From the NCBI GenBank assembly GCA_000934455.1, contig KN889629.1:10313-38074 (forward strand): a DNA stretch of 27,762 nt, read 5' to 3'. Below, in pieces: positions 10,996-21,186 of this stretch (its first letter is position 1; each line of letters starts with the position of its first letter). Both the position numbers and the translations under genes were made by a program. Below the pieces are notes generated by a model. The model was not told where the DNA came from. It saw only the letters and a list, made by a program, of their open reading frames with translations, and did no database searches. Source of the DNA: Apostichopus parvimensis (Eukaryota > Echinodermata > Holothuroidea > Aspidochirotida > Stichopodidae).

Positions 10996-11876
10996 AGTAC
11001 TTTATCCCTTAAGATACAGTAAGTGTTCTGTGACCAGCATATTTCTTTAAATCTTGGTTTGGCAATTTTCATTTTGTCATCTAGAGGGAGCTGTTGTTAC
11101 AACATTCATTATATGAAGACAATGAAGTAACTTCTGTCAATGGTTTGCTACTGTACTAAGCTATTGATATCCCACTCTCACAGACTTATCTAAATCACTT
11201 GAATGATAACAGTTTTATTTCTTGTTGTCTACAAAGAACGTACCTTGACATCTAAACCTACATAACAAAGTTAAAAGTAACATACTGGTCTGTAACTGAC
11301 GGGCAACCTGCCATAAAGTTAAGCTGTGTTTACGTCATAGCAAGGAGAAGTGGAATGGAGGCCTGTTTAATATCTCCCTCGAGTATCCACTCATAGGACT
11401 ATACTTGCTGGGGAATTCCATTCCAATTCAACGCCATCAATTAATCGGGGCTGTCATGATGAGCACGCTTGCTGGTATGATTACACTTTCATAATTATAA
11501 CATAGATGTTACGCACATACTGTAGTATTAAGATTACCATGCGAGATAACGTGATAGACAGCAAGAGGGGCCCAGAATGTTTCTTGAAACATCCTTAAAG
11601 ACTGGGTGGCATGATGACATCACCAATAGAATGGATAGGCTATGAAAGTAACCAGCTGTGGTTATTTCAAGAATCGTAGCTCTCTGGAGCAGAGAAAACC
11701 ATCGCAGCAGGAAGAAATGATAGCTAGTGATATATCTGGCAACAGTGAGCAGTAACGGTTCACCAATCCCCTCAGGAAAACTTGTCACTCTGTAACTATT
11801 AAACCAACTTCAAGTAACAACAAGATCAACAGTCTGTCACAAGCTGTTTTCCAACATTCTAAAACACTAATGTTGA
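10996..11876. other. no gene seen
   Basis: The minus-strand frame at 11534-11788 (84 codons) has no recognisable domain. ATCTAGAGGGAGCTG at about 11080 resembles internal words of dispersed repeats but is not enough to assign a family. Confidence 0.45.
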
Positions 11877-11923
11877 TTTAATAATAATTATAATAATAAT
11901 AATGGTGATTTATAATGCGCACC
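11877..11923 (-). mobile_element. retroposon 3' tail (minus strand), ATT-repeat type
   Basis: Read on the minus strand, this is GTGCGCATTATAAATC followed by ACCATTATTATT and an imperfect ATT repeat. The layout GCGC-(T)ATAAAT-then (ATT)n is known from the 3' ends of several LINE and SINE families in aquatic animals. The body would lie to the right (11924 to perhaps 12060), but I cannot recognise or delimit it. A plain ATT microsatellite next to an unrelated GCGC is the alternative. Confidence 0.45.
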
Positions 11924-12807
11924 TCTACTTTGTTTTAATTGCAGCTTCCTGTTCTATGATTTGCATACATCATTGATGCCGAACAGTATAGTTGGCTGTG
12001 ATGGAATATTGTTAAACAGCCACCGACCATGCACTTGCATCATCGCGACATAAAACTCCTCAGCCTTTGCATAACATAAAAATTGTAAAGGATACTTCAG
12101 GTTTAAGTTAATTTCATTGTTTAACAAATTCTAACTGCTTATTTTATAAAACATTATAGACTGAATTAATGCTTGCTCCAAGTTCACCCCATACTCTTAA
12201 AAGCTAAAACGCCTCAAATTGGTGGAATTTTAGCAATTATTTCTGAAATCACATGACTGGAGGATGTAATTATAACACAGAGCATACACTAATTACAAAA
12301 ATCACTTAAACTACAATCTTCTCTAATAAAAACATTTTACCTTGCTACACTATCTTGAAACTAACAAATCAATATGTAGTTTTCAAGATCTGTACCAAAC
12401 TCTTAAAATTAGAAGATGTATAATTTAAGTCTGAAGCACCGCAAACTTGCAATACTTTGCAATAATTTACGATAAATGTCTACATTTTGGAGGAAATTTG
12501 TCTCCATGGAATCTCTTAGCAGACAAAAACAATTCAAACGATATAAACCAGTTAGAAATGATTGATTGAGTATTTAATTCTGTTGCCACCGCATTATTAT
12601 TCATTATTTAATTTTATGTTGCCATTGACCTTGTTGTCCGAAAGCTTCCATGTCTGTGAATGGAAACCTTTTAACAACTTTGTTTGAAGGTGACCACCCT
12701 GCAGTAAATAACAATGTCATGAAACGGAAACCAAACTGGGAGAGCTAGATTTGGAAGTTTACACAAAATAGCAGAGAGGGTTCAATGCATATGGGAAGGG
12801 GGTGGGA
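11924..12807. other. no gene seen
   Basis: AT-rich DNA with no open frame or RNA that I can support. Confidence 0.5.
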
Positions 12808-13149
12808 GACATGACTGATGTGTAAGTCCTCCATACATGACTGGGTGTAAGTCCTCCATACATGACTGGATGTAAGTCCTCAATACATGACTGGGTGTAA
12901 GTCCTCGATACATGACTGTGTCTAAGTCCTCTATACATGACTGGGTGTAAGTCCTCCATACATGACTGGGTGTATTAGTCCTCCATACATGACTGGGTGT
13001 ATATGTCCTCCATACATGACTGGGTGTATTAGTCCTCCATACATGACTGGGTGTATATGTCCTCCATACATGGTGTAAGTCCTCCCTCCATACATGACTA
13101 GGTATAAGTCCTCTATACATGACTGGGTATAAGTCCTCTATACATGACT
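12808..13149. repeat. 25/27-bp minisatellite
   Basis: About 14 units built on TGTAAGTCCTCCATACATGA followed by CTGGG. The first units are 25 bp. From about 12970 the array switches to 27-bp units that alternate TGTATTAGTCC and TGTATATGTCC (two of each), which is a higher-order pattern. One shortened unit and a CCTCCCTCC insertion follow, then 25-bp units resume with TATAAGTCC. The minus-strand frames of 66 and 112 codons covering this region are pure repeat translation (SHVWRTYTP-like) and are not credible genes. Confidence 0.95.
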
Positions 13150-13349
13150 TTAAGATGCAATTAATCCCACCACTGTTAATTTTATAGTTAATCTATTATT
13201 AGTCATTAAGCAGCATTGGTGTTATCAAGTTTATCAAACTTTCCCAGCAATCAACATGCAATTGTAATTAACCAAATTTAGATGTTGTCACAAACAATAA
13301 ATAAACATAGATTTGAAATTGCAATGAGTTGAAAAATCCAGAATAGTGC

Positions 13350-13421
13350 AAAAAACTTCCAGCCTCCACTGGGGATTCGAACCCTGGCCTCCCGCTTTAT
13401 ATGCGAACACCCTAACCATAT
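13350..13421 (-). mobile_element. tRNA-derived SINE head (minus strand)
   Basis: On the minus strand the sequence reads GGTTAGGGTGTTCGC, then a 7-nt anticodon-like loop (ATATAAA, with T at position 33) closed by TTCGC/GCGGG, then GGTTCGAATCC (reverse complement of 13373-13383), a perfect match to the RNA polymerase III B box. The acceptor stem is not formed and the T stem is broken by an extra C, so this is not a working tRNA. Downstream on the minus strand comes GGCTGGAAG and a run of six T, a possible Pol III stop. The SINE body probably continues to about 13265, but its end is unclear. Confidence 0.72.
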
Positions 13422-13789
13422 TATACATATATATTATCTTTCTTATTTCTTGGTGTTCCTTTAATACCTGGGGAAGATGCCCTGTATCAACCCAACTTCA
13501 GCAATTTCTTTCGCTAAATTTAAATTGATTTAATTGACCTGGAATGTGTCTCGTATTAGCGTGTAATATTCATACACCAGAATGCACACAAATCTTAATG
13601 TGAATGATATATGTGCAGATATAAAGCAAGCATTGACTATAAGCAAGGTGCATATTTGGGGAAAAAACCACTTTATCTCCTTATTAATAAATACTGATAC
13701 AATCAATTATGACAGTGTGTATAATATGGATTATTTATGATCAGGCATTGTGAAGCAACTTCACAAATGACAATTCCAGGGCTACTTAT
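13422..13789. other. no gene seen
   Basis: The plus-strand frame 13346-13528 runs antisense through the SINE head and is not supported as a gene. No other structure was noted. Confidence 0.5.
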
Positions 13790-13889
13790 GGAGCTACAGT
13801 ATACTGTTACTGTACAGTACTGTTATTGTACAGGATACACTGGGGAGCTTACAGTATATTTTACTGTACAGTACTGTTACTGTGCAGAC
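13790..13889. repeat. duplicated ACAGTA/TACTGT palindromic unit
   Basis: Two copies (13790-13834 and 13843-13889, period about 53 bp) share GGAGCT, TACAGTATA, TTACTGTACAGTACTGTTA and TGTACAG/TGTGCAG. Within each copy ACAGTATACTGT and ACTGTACAGT are self-complementary, so each copy can form several overlapping small hairpins. Confidence 0.85.
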
Positions 13890-14099
13890 CTAAAGTATAT
13901 ACAGGGCTGCATGGAAAACATGATTACAACATTTTTTTCCTTTTTTCAATTTTTCTTTTTGAGGAGACTGCTAGAGTACATTGACTGCAACATCACAACA
14001 TAATGAACGTTAAGGTGTTTGGACATGACTTATATCATGACATCATATATTAAAATAGGAAATGGGAGGTATCATGTTTAGACCAATTTCATCTGCCTG

Positions 14100-14208
14100 C
14101 AAGGAGAGGGAGAAAGGGAGGGGGTGAGGGAGGGGGTAAGGGAGGGGGAAAGGTAGGGGGAAAGGAGGGTGAAAGGGAGGGGCAAAGGGAGGGGGAAAGG
14201 AGGGAGAA
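14100..14208 (+). repeat. G-rich polypurine tract
   Basis: About 110 bases almost entirely of G and A, made of GGGAGGGGG, GAAAGG and GGTAAGGG-type units. It contains many GGG runs with loops of 1-7 nt, so the plus strand fits the G-quadruplex rule several times, and the polypurine strand could also form a triplex. The proline-rich minus frame at 14043-14336 is a translation of this tract and is not supported as a gene. Confidence 0.92.
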
Positions 14209-15740
14209 CCAATACTGTTTAACGGACTGACTGACACCCACAAAGCTGACATCTTATTAGGAACAGAAGTTGTCATGTAATCAGGGTTCTTGCATTTAAA
14301 TTTTTGACAAAAACAAGTAAAATTGTTTATAAACAAACCATATGAACCATCCTTTCATCATCCAAGTTTCATTATACACTTGATAATAAAAGATGCAAAA
14401 AGAATGCCTGGAGTATTCTGGGGTTTTATTTCTTTCTTTTCATGCTGACAACACAAATGAAATATCAAAGCAGGTCTCATTTTGTTTACTAACAGGCAAA
14501 CAATCCATTTTTTGAAATTTGAATTAAAACAGATCAATGTATCCATGAATGCTCAGACATATCCTCACTTAATTTTCATTTAGATGTTTGGTTGATACGA
14601 AGTGCATTTACTGACAACTATGAAATCTACCTAAGGTAACCTTAATTATACCCGCATTTGTCAAAGTCCTACTCTGATATTAAAACCTTTCCCAGACAGT
14701 GATATAGTTTTTAACACCAGTTCATACTCTGAGTCAACACTATAGGATTATTTCATGTTTTATATACAAACCAACCTCTATAAAGAAAAGCAGTCTGTCA
14801 TTTGTGATTTAAAGGGTAAGTATCACCTACTGTAGCCCAGCTTATTCAGTATATTCCTTGGCAACATCTGCGGTTATTTGCTGTTTCAAGCAGGACTACT
14901 AAACTCTGATGAAATATAGGCAATGCATCCTAATACCTTTACTTCGCACAATGGGCTCTTTGCATAGTACAATTATTTTATCAATTCTTTTTCTTTCTGA
15001 ATTCTTTCTATTTCCACTCATTTTTTTTTCTATTTTTTTTAATAGAAATATTTTGGAATATTAATTAGTCTGATACTATTATGAAGTCGCTTGAAACACT
15101 AACATATTTTAGCCTGCACTCACTACAGCAGTTTTATATCAAACATTGTATCATTCACACTTATAAAGTGTAAGTGTGAACATCTGCTGGCAATGAATAT
15201 GCATAAGCATCAAGGTCACTTTCTGGGAAAGCAAATACCAAGAACTTTATGGCTGCAACAGATATTAACAATACGAATATAAATTGTACCAATAAAAATA
15301 ATTTAAAATTTTCCAGTTAATTAAATCTCTACTGAAAGGTCTACGGTGACCTAATTTGCCCCATATTCAGTACATTTGTTATCTCAATCAAAATATGTTG
15401 AAATTTTTGGAAACGCTCTTTTTGTTCCGAGAAATATACATTTGTAGTTTTGATAAATCTGGGGAAACTCATTAAATATGTGCAAACTATGACATAGAGT
15501 GTTGTACTGATTAAAATTTCTTATTATAGGCTTTAATAAGTTAACCTCTAATTACAAACCCACATATCATTAACCAAAGAAAAATAGTCAATCTTTGATG
15601 GATTTTAACAGGAGTTGCAGCTACTTTCATGGTTTCTTATGCCTATTACAGTGATTAGGACAAAGTTGTTTATAGGTGTCTGTGGACCTTTAAGGCAGTT
15701 GTGTAATAATAGCTCAGTGACTTCTAGCAATGTTAGTGTA
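14209..15740. other. no gene seen
   Basis: AT-rich DNA with poly-T/TTTC stretches around 14990-15045. A perfect hairpin lies at 15154-15180. Next to it are ATGAATATGCATAAGC (15193-15208, octamer-like) and TCAAGGTCA (15210-15218, an extended nuclear-receptor half-site). These factor-site words could be chance matches. Confidence 0.45.
15154..15180. repeat. 10-bp perfect inverted repeat, 7-nt loop
   Basis: TTCACACTTA (15154-15163), spacer TAAAGTG, TAAGTGTGAA (15171-15180). The arms are exactly complementary. This is a small hairpin without a T run, so there is no reason to call it a terminator. Confidence 0.8.
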
Positions 15741-16023
15741 CCATATAATATATAAAATAGTATTTAATATATACTATAGTATATGATTATATTATAGATT
15801 ATAATATAGTATATCATATCATATATAATATAGTATATACGATAATATACGATAGAGTATATAATATAGTATATGATATATACTGTATATATATCATATA
15901 ATATGATATATACTGTATATATATCATATAGTATATCATATAATATATCATATAATATAATATAGTATATAATATATCATATAGTATATCATATAATATA
16001 ATATATAAGGTTAGTATATAATA
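15741..16023. repeat. AT palindromic tandem array
   Basis: About 280 bp of ATATCATATAATATAGTATA-like words with almost no C or G. The block GATATATACTGTATATATATC occurs twice near 15876-15930 (21 bases, given here as GATATATACTG + TATATATATC) and is itself nearly palindromic, so the stretch can extrude cruciforms. The 76-codon minus frame through it (YMIYYMIYY) is a translation artefact. Confidence 0.92.
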
Positions 16024-17040
16024 ATACTGATAACAGCCAACCATTGCTCAAAGTAACACATTATATAAACTGAGATATCCTCAGCAAACATTTAAGCCAG
16101 TAAATATGATCATAAATGTAAACATTCATCACTTAAAAAGTATTTTTCATGCAGGTATATTAAGGTAGTTAGGAGAGCTGTTATTATAAAGTGTGATAGT
16201 GTTATTTGCTATATGTTAACTGTTCACTTGTATGTTGTCTATATTATGAACCTTGTTGTTTGTTGGTTCTATGTTCTGCATTCTTGATGGTCACTGTTTT
16301 TGATTTTTTTTATTTAGTTATTTTTATATTTATTTTTTTCTTAAGCTGACAACTCATTATTATTAAACTTTGGATACTAATTTACTTTCCAGCAGACTGG
16401 CACAAGGTACTGGTAGCTAGGATAGTCACTAAGTAGCTATTTTATTCATAAACAAACAGACAGACGCAATCAGCTGGTAATTTACAGTAACAGGACCTTT
16501 CACAACTTTTAACCTGGTTCTTTAAATTAGGAAAACAAAAATGGCTAGGTTTCAACAGCTTAGTATGTCTGGTATAAAGCTAAGTTACAACAAAGGCTAT
16601 AGATACTAAAATGGTGCTTATTCATGTGTTACAAAATGACAGTCTTTTTGAAGATTTTATGATCTGTTGTTATTACAACATGAACTATTCACAAGAGGAA
16701 AATGCTGCCTTTGTTTTCAAGGGCATTTGAGAGCATATATCGACAAGGGGAGGGGGATAGGCAAACTATCCAGGGGAAATCTGATCCTTTTTTATGCACA
16801 ATATCAGCTGAAATCTCGTTGTTCTAAACTGAAGTATATTTCGCTTGGCATGTTTAATGACAGATTAACATCTATTGGAACTTGACAAATCACACATTTT
16901 CTATTAATTCAGGTTATCTAACATTATTTAGTTCAGGCAAATTAGATAAGTATAACATTCGTTCAGAATCTTCAAAATAAAACAAAACTGTTAGCAAACT
17001 GCTTATCCACTAAAGAGCCTGTGTAAGATAATGTGTAAAA
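16024..17040. other. no gene seen
   Basis: AT-rich DNA. The plus frame at 16667-16885 has no recognised domain or context. A short purine run, AAGGGGAGGGGGATAGG, lies at about 16745. Confidence 0.45.
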
Positions 17041-17100
17041 GTAAGAGTGCCTGGCAATTCGATCCTACCAGGATCTTCTTCAGAGGCTGAATGACAAGTT
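17041..17100 (-). ncRNA. hammerhead-ribozyme-like motif of Penelope-like type (decayed)
   Basis: The minus strand carries, in order: GCCT (17084-17087), CTGAAGA (17077-17083; hammerhead core CUGANGA), one extra A, a perfect 6-bp hairpin GATCCT-GGT-AGGATC (17061-17075), GAA (17058-17060), TTGCC, and AGGC (17049-17052), which pairs with the first GCCT. This is the order stem I, core, stem II, GAA, minimal stem III, stem I of a hammerhead. Penelope-like elements are known to carry such minimal hammerheads, with a GAAACGTC-like segment where this copy has GAATTGCC. The 15.1/16.1 pair appears broken, so self-cleavage is doubtful. I see no reverse transcriptase nearby. Confidence 0.5.
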
Positions 17101-19327
17101 ACAGTAGCAGAATACAGACAAGTTAATGAGCAGGGTGAACACAAAGAGATAGATGTAAGAGGATAAGTAGACAAGGGATGTCTTGTTTACTAATCCTCTT
17201 ACACATTCAGAAGCTTTTTCAAAAAAGAAGATTATCATTGTATCTAAATTTCTTTAATATAACAATTTAAAGTTAATCTAGGAATACACGATCATATATT
17301 CTGGCAAAGTTTGATTATTTAATATTTTTATTATTACTATTCTGTGAGTCATTCTGAATCTCTCGTCCAATCGATCAACAAGACTTACCAATCGACAAAA
17401 AAGAATAACAGTTTCAGGCAGGAAACTGTCAGAATTGATGATAGAAAATAGTTCATCTTCCAAATCTGTTTTAGCAGAAAATTAAGCCTTAAACTTTTCC
17501 TACTTTTTAGATGAACAACAATCATTATTTAATAATGACAAACATGTTGTGCACAAGTTATTAGTCAGCAAAGGAAATTAAATCTCATTAACACATCTAC
17601 TGGAGAAATTGAAATTTGATTATCTGATGCATTAATATGGTGAATCTTAATCCAAGTTTGTTTTGAAAACTGTATTTTTGGAAGGTCACAGCTGCATAAA
17701 TTGAAGGGTTGGAATGGTGAGATAAACCTACAAAGATTACTGCATATATCTCAGTACATAATACTGTTAGGATATGTACCGATTCGGTGTTAGTGTTATA
17801 GCGTATATCCAAGTACGTATATCATGCATAAGTAACTGTACACCCAGCAGAGTTCACAAAATAGCTTGGCAAGCAAAGGAAGGGGGCTCAAGTATTGTAG
17901 TCTGTAACCTTTGACCTGTAAAAGATTCCAGAAAGTCATCCACAGATACAGCATGGAGTCTGCGTCCACAACAAATCTTCTGAACTTATTCTCTTGATTT
18001 AATCTTGCTAATCAAGACTAATTGTTTAATTGAAGCCAGGGTGCAATTATGAATGTTCAAAGGATGATCAAGTGATACTAGCCCATACTTTTATACTTAT
18101 ATGGGATACGGAAGGGAATGAAGAGTTAGACATCAAATTTAAAGATCACACATTTTCCTAGTTTTGACTAATCTTGTTCCCATTTTGTGACATACGGACT
18201 CCCTCCTAAATAGGATGGTAGCTTTCTGTCATTTTGGTATAAATAAAAATACCAAAACTAATTACGGTCGCAATTAATTAACCTCACAATCAACAACAGA
18301 TCGAATACTTCAAAGTATCATTTAACTACTAATTATCCTAATTTACCAAATGTCTAAGTAATGTTTTTTTCTTTGACAATTCAAGAGCCTACATTTCGGT
18401 CTCAACTTATGCAGTTGCCATCTGTTTCTTGTTTACATTTTTAATTCATATCAATTTAAATTCTCAAATCATACAATTTTCATTTAAAGTAAAATGCCAT
18501 AAGTTGCCAACTTTATTTTTCAGCTCAAGCTGTGTCAATGTAAGTTTCAAGTTATACAATTTAATTTTAAGTATTAAAAATGCCATAAGTGCCTAAAAGA
18601 AGAAACCTATGCAAGTTACAATAGGATCACAAGCCTTTGATTAGACACAATGTTGTATATATCAATGTGTTTGCTGTATCCACGACAACTATCATTAATT
18701 AATTTCAAACCCAAACATTCAGTCTCTATAACTTTCGCCAGACTAATAAACATCGGAAGTGACATAGCAGGTTCTCTCTTCCAAAGATTCCTAACCAGAA
18801 GGTGTGACAGTAACGATCCTAATTGACGTGGAAAAATCACCTAAGCCTCAAAACCATATCGCAAATAACACTCAAAACAATAGCAATAAGAGAAAACATG
18901 TCACCTTATATGAATTATTAAGGGCAACCAGAGGCCAGAACACTTTTATCTGTTAATATACTGGTGGAACATGTGACCTAAATAAAATATTAGATTTGCA
19001 ATCTTCATCAGACACAAGAGCATATTTAGTGATGATAGTATTTTCAATTTAATGATGGAATTGAATTCATCGTGTCAAAGTTCTTTGCTAGTCTAATATT
19101 GAATGCTGCAAGGGGTTTTGACAATTTACTTTTACAGGCTGTTCTTGTTCTGGGTAAAGTGTGGGCACGATGACATATGTTTACATGTTATAATAAACAA
19201 CATTCCTATCTCTACAATTCATAAATCTAAGATCATTCATAAAATGAGTTGAATTAAAACCTGTATGTTGATTTTGTCATCTGGTGATGTCCTACTAAAT
19301 CTTTTGATCGGTCCATAGACCCCTGCA
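17101..19327. other. 2.2-kb AT-rich stretch, no gene seen
   Basis: The minus frames at 17278-17463, 17597-17812 and 18616-18840 have no recognisable domains. The area around 17100-17220 (just upstream of the hammerhead-like motif on the minus strand) could hold more of the same retroelement, but I cannot delimit it. A small hairpin at 18232-18257 is listed separately. Confidence 0.45.
18232..18257. repeat. 9-bp perfect inverted repeat, 8-nt loop
   Basis: TTTTGGTAT (18232-18240), spacer AAATAAAA, ATACCAAAA (18249-18257). The arms are exactly complementary. Confidence 0.75.
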
Positions 19328-20049
19328 GGACAAGAAGATGTGTTCACATACTCCACTGGGCCAATGAAGATATGTTCACATACACCCCTGGGACAATGAA
19401 GCTATGTTCACATATCTCCGGGACAATGAAAATATGTTTACAAAGCCCACTGGGACAATGAAGATATGCTCACATATCCCATGGGACCATCAAGATATGT
19501 TCATATATGCCCTGGAACAAGGAAGATGTGTTCACATATCCTGTGGGACAATGAAGAAATGTTCACATACCCCACTGGGACAATGAAGATGTGTTCACAT
19601 ATCATGGGACAATGAAGATATGTTCACATATATTCCCTGGGACAATGAAGATGTGTTCACATACCCCCTGGGAAAATGAAGATATGTTCACATACCCCCA
19701 CTGGGACAATGAAGATATGTTCACATACCCCCACTGGGACAATGAAGATATGTTCACATACCCCACTGGGACAATGAAGATATGTTCATATATCCCCTGG
19801 GTCAATGGAGATATGTTCACATACCCCACTGGGACAATGAAGATATGTTCACATACCCCACTGGGACAATGAAGATGTGTTCACATATCCCCTGGGACAA
19901 TGAAGAGGTGTTCACATACCCGCTGGGTCAATGGAGATATGTTCACATACCCCACTGGGACAATGAAGATATGTTCACATATCCCCTGGGACAATGAAGA
20001 TGTGTTCACATATCCCCCGGGACAATGAAGATATGTTTACATACCCCTA
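19328..20049. repeat. minisatellite, 31-34 bp unit, about 23 copies
   Basis: About 23 units built on GGGACAATGAAGATATGTTC followed by ACATACCCCACT. Unit length varies in the C-rich spacer (CCCCACT, CCCCCACT, CCCCT, CTCCG). The left half is more diverged, while units from about 19680 rightward are nearly identical. A block containing the rare variant GGGTCAATGGAG appears twice (about 19799 and 19924), which points to a multi-unit duplication inside the array. The plus frames (60, 93, 71 codons) and the 75-codon minus frame are repeat translations, not genes. Confidence 0.95.
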
Positions 20050-20067
20050 GACATACGGAATACCACC

Positions 20068-20376
20068 ATGATTGGCACCAAGGTCAGGAAAACATTATTT
20101 TTTTGGGCCCAAGATACACCCCTTCAGACTTGGTTTAACTGTCTTGACAGCATATCTAAGTTATTAAACTGTAACCGGGCCCCTCCAATTTTCACATACC
20201 ACATTTTTGTCCTCACCAAGCCCACAAACATTTCAAGGATGTACTATGTTGATAAAGATGGTTTAAATGGTTTTGAATGTATTGCAAGTACTGCGTGTAA
20301 GAAACATTACTCATACAGTCCTAATATGATTGTAGGGAACCTCTCAAACTTGAAAGACGTCTGGGCAGTCATGTAG
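20068..20376 (+). pseudogene. possible coding remnant or terminal exon, unrecognised
   Basis: A 102-codon open frame starts 19 bp after the minisatellite ends. Its composition is more protein-like than other frames here (few low-complexity runs, C-terminal half with YVDKDGLNGF and CKKHYSYSP), but I recognise no family. A possible 3' splice site, CTTGACAG, occurs inside it at about 20149, so only the C-terminal part might be exonic. An AATAAA signal follows 93 bp after the stop. It lies between two large minisatellites with further coding-like but broken sequence downstream (20641-21186). Alternatives are a chance open frame or part of an unlisted transposon. Confidence 0.25.
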
Positions 20377-20468
20377 TTTCTGTGTACTTTTAATCAAGTC
20401 TGTGTGTGTTAGATATTGAATGCAGAATAATGACACTGTCTCTACAGTTACCCTAACTCTAAGTGTTC

Positions 20469-20474
20469 AATAAA
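20469..20474 (+). promoter_or_regulatory. candidate polyadenylation signal AATAAA
   Basis: AATAAA lies about 95 bases beyond the stop of the frame ending at 20376, followed within about 50 bases by a GT-rich stretch (GTGTAATCTGTTTTCATTGG). Such signals are common by chance in AT-rich DNA. It matters only because of its spacing after that frame. Confidence 0.25.
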
Positions 20475-20640
20475 ATTCTTGACATTTGAAAGTATTAACA
20501 AGGAATGAGTGTAATCTGTTTTCATTGGTGGATTTTAAATCTATTTCTGAAGGATAATGATTGGATGTTAAGATGATGGTGAATGGCTATGTATCCCTCT
20601 TCTTCTAAAACTGATTATTTAAGTATTACAAATAATCCGT

Positions 20641-21186
20641 GGTACCCATGGTGATGGCATTTCTGTAAAAGGAGATCAGTTTACAAAACTTGTGTAGAAG
20701 GAAGCAATTGATGTTAATAAGCACAATCTTCCTGAAGTTGACCTTACTTCACACCAGACTAGACTGTTTTATTAGTGAAGCTAAAAAACTTTGTTCACCA
20801 GGCTGCATCAGTGATGAATGGGTACCTTCATCTCCCTTAAGTAGGTAAGAAAGTAATCCAACTGCTGATGAGAAACACCCTCTGTCTGGATGTGGGGACT
20901 TAAGTGATGGTCCCAGTGGCAGAAAATGGTCCCAGGGGCCGAAGACGGTCCCAGGGGCAGGAATGGATACCTATTTCATGAGGGCCTGGAAATTCTTTGA
21001 ACACTCATTGAAAAGAGAAGGATGTAAAACTGTCATCCATGGGTATCTTTTCAAATGAGTTTTTGTGACAGAATATCTTGATTTTATATCTGATATGAAA
21101 TTGATAAAAACATCTACTGTAGCCATCCAGACAGACCATTTCTATTACTACCTGCATAAACTTGAAAAGGTAGATAGTTCAAACTG
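20641..21186 (+). pseudogene. coding-like segment with stops and a frame change, unrecognised
   Basis: One frame from 20641 reads GTHGDGISVKGDQFTKLV, a stop, then KEAIDVNKHNLPEVDLTSHQ and TRLF. Near 20765 a +1 shift is needed, after which the frame continues CFISEAKKLCSPGCISDEW to 21186, interrupted only by a TAA at about 20846 and a TGA at about 21054. Segments such as WKFFEHSLKREGCKTVIHGY and TSTVAIQTDHFYYYLHKLEK look like ordinary soluble protein. An AG/GTAAGA donor-like site sits at about 20842, exactly at the first stop after the shift, so an exon boundary is possible. I do not recognise the family. It may be a decayed gene, a decayed transposon ORF or a chance pattern. Confidence 0.3.
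20909..20966. repeat. 19-bp tandem repeat, three copies
   Basis: GGTCCCAGTGGCAGAAAAT (20909-20927), GGTCCCAGGGGCCGAAGAC (20928-20946) and GGTCCCAGGGGCAGGAATG (20947-20965). This GC-rich short array lies inside the coding-like segment, and 19 is not a multiple of three. Confidence 0.85.

Noticed and set aside
12782..13120. 112-codon minus-strand open frame with SHVWRTYTP repeats
   Set aside because: It lies entirely within the 25/27-bp minisatellite, changes phase with unit-length variants and has no unique sequence at either end.
10730..13149. CRISPR array
   Set aside because: The repeats are head-to-tail without unique spacers, there are no cas-like genes, and the context is animal-like.
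13350..13421. Functional tRNA gene
   Set aside because: The acceptor stem is absent, the T stem carries an extra C and the D arm is degenerate. A SINE head explains the perfect B box better.
14043..14336. Proline-rich minus-strand frame
   Set aside because: The proline run is a direct translation of the polypurine tract and the remainder has no recognised domain.
15154..15180. Rho-independent terminator
   Set aside because: The hairpin is AT-rich with no following T run, and the DNA does not look bacterial.
14815..15692. Second TTAA transposon between TTAAAGGGTAAG (about 14815) and GACCTTTAA (about 15685)
   Set aside because: Only the first three bases after TTAA match as inverted repeats and the rest of the termini do not align.
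19404..19997. Several 60-93-codon frames with MKICSH / EDMFTYP repeats
   Set aside because: These are translations of the 31-34-bp minisatellite in different frames, with no non-repeat portion.
20400..20530. Confident gene 3' end at AATAAA 20469
   Set aside because: The signal is common by chance in AT-rich DNA and no upstream exon is recognisable, so it is kept only as a low-confidence site.
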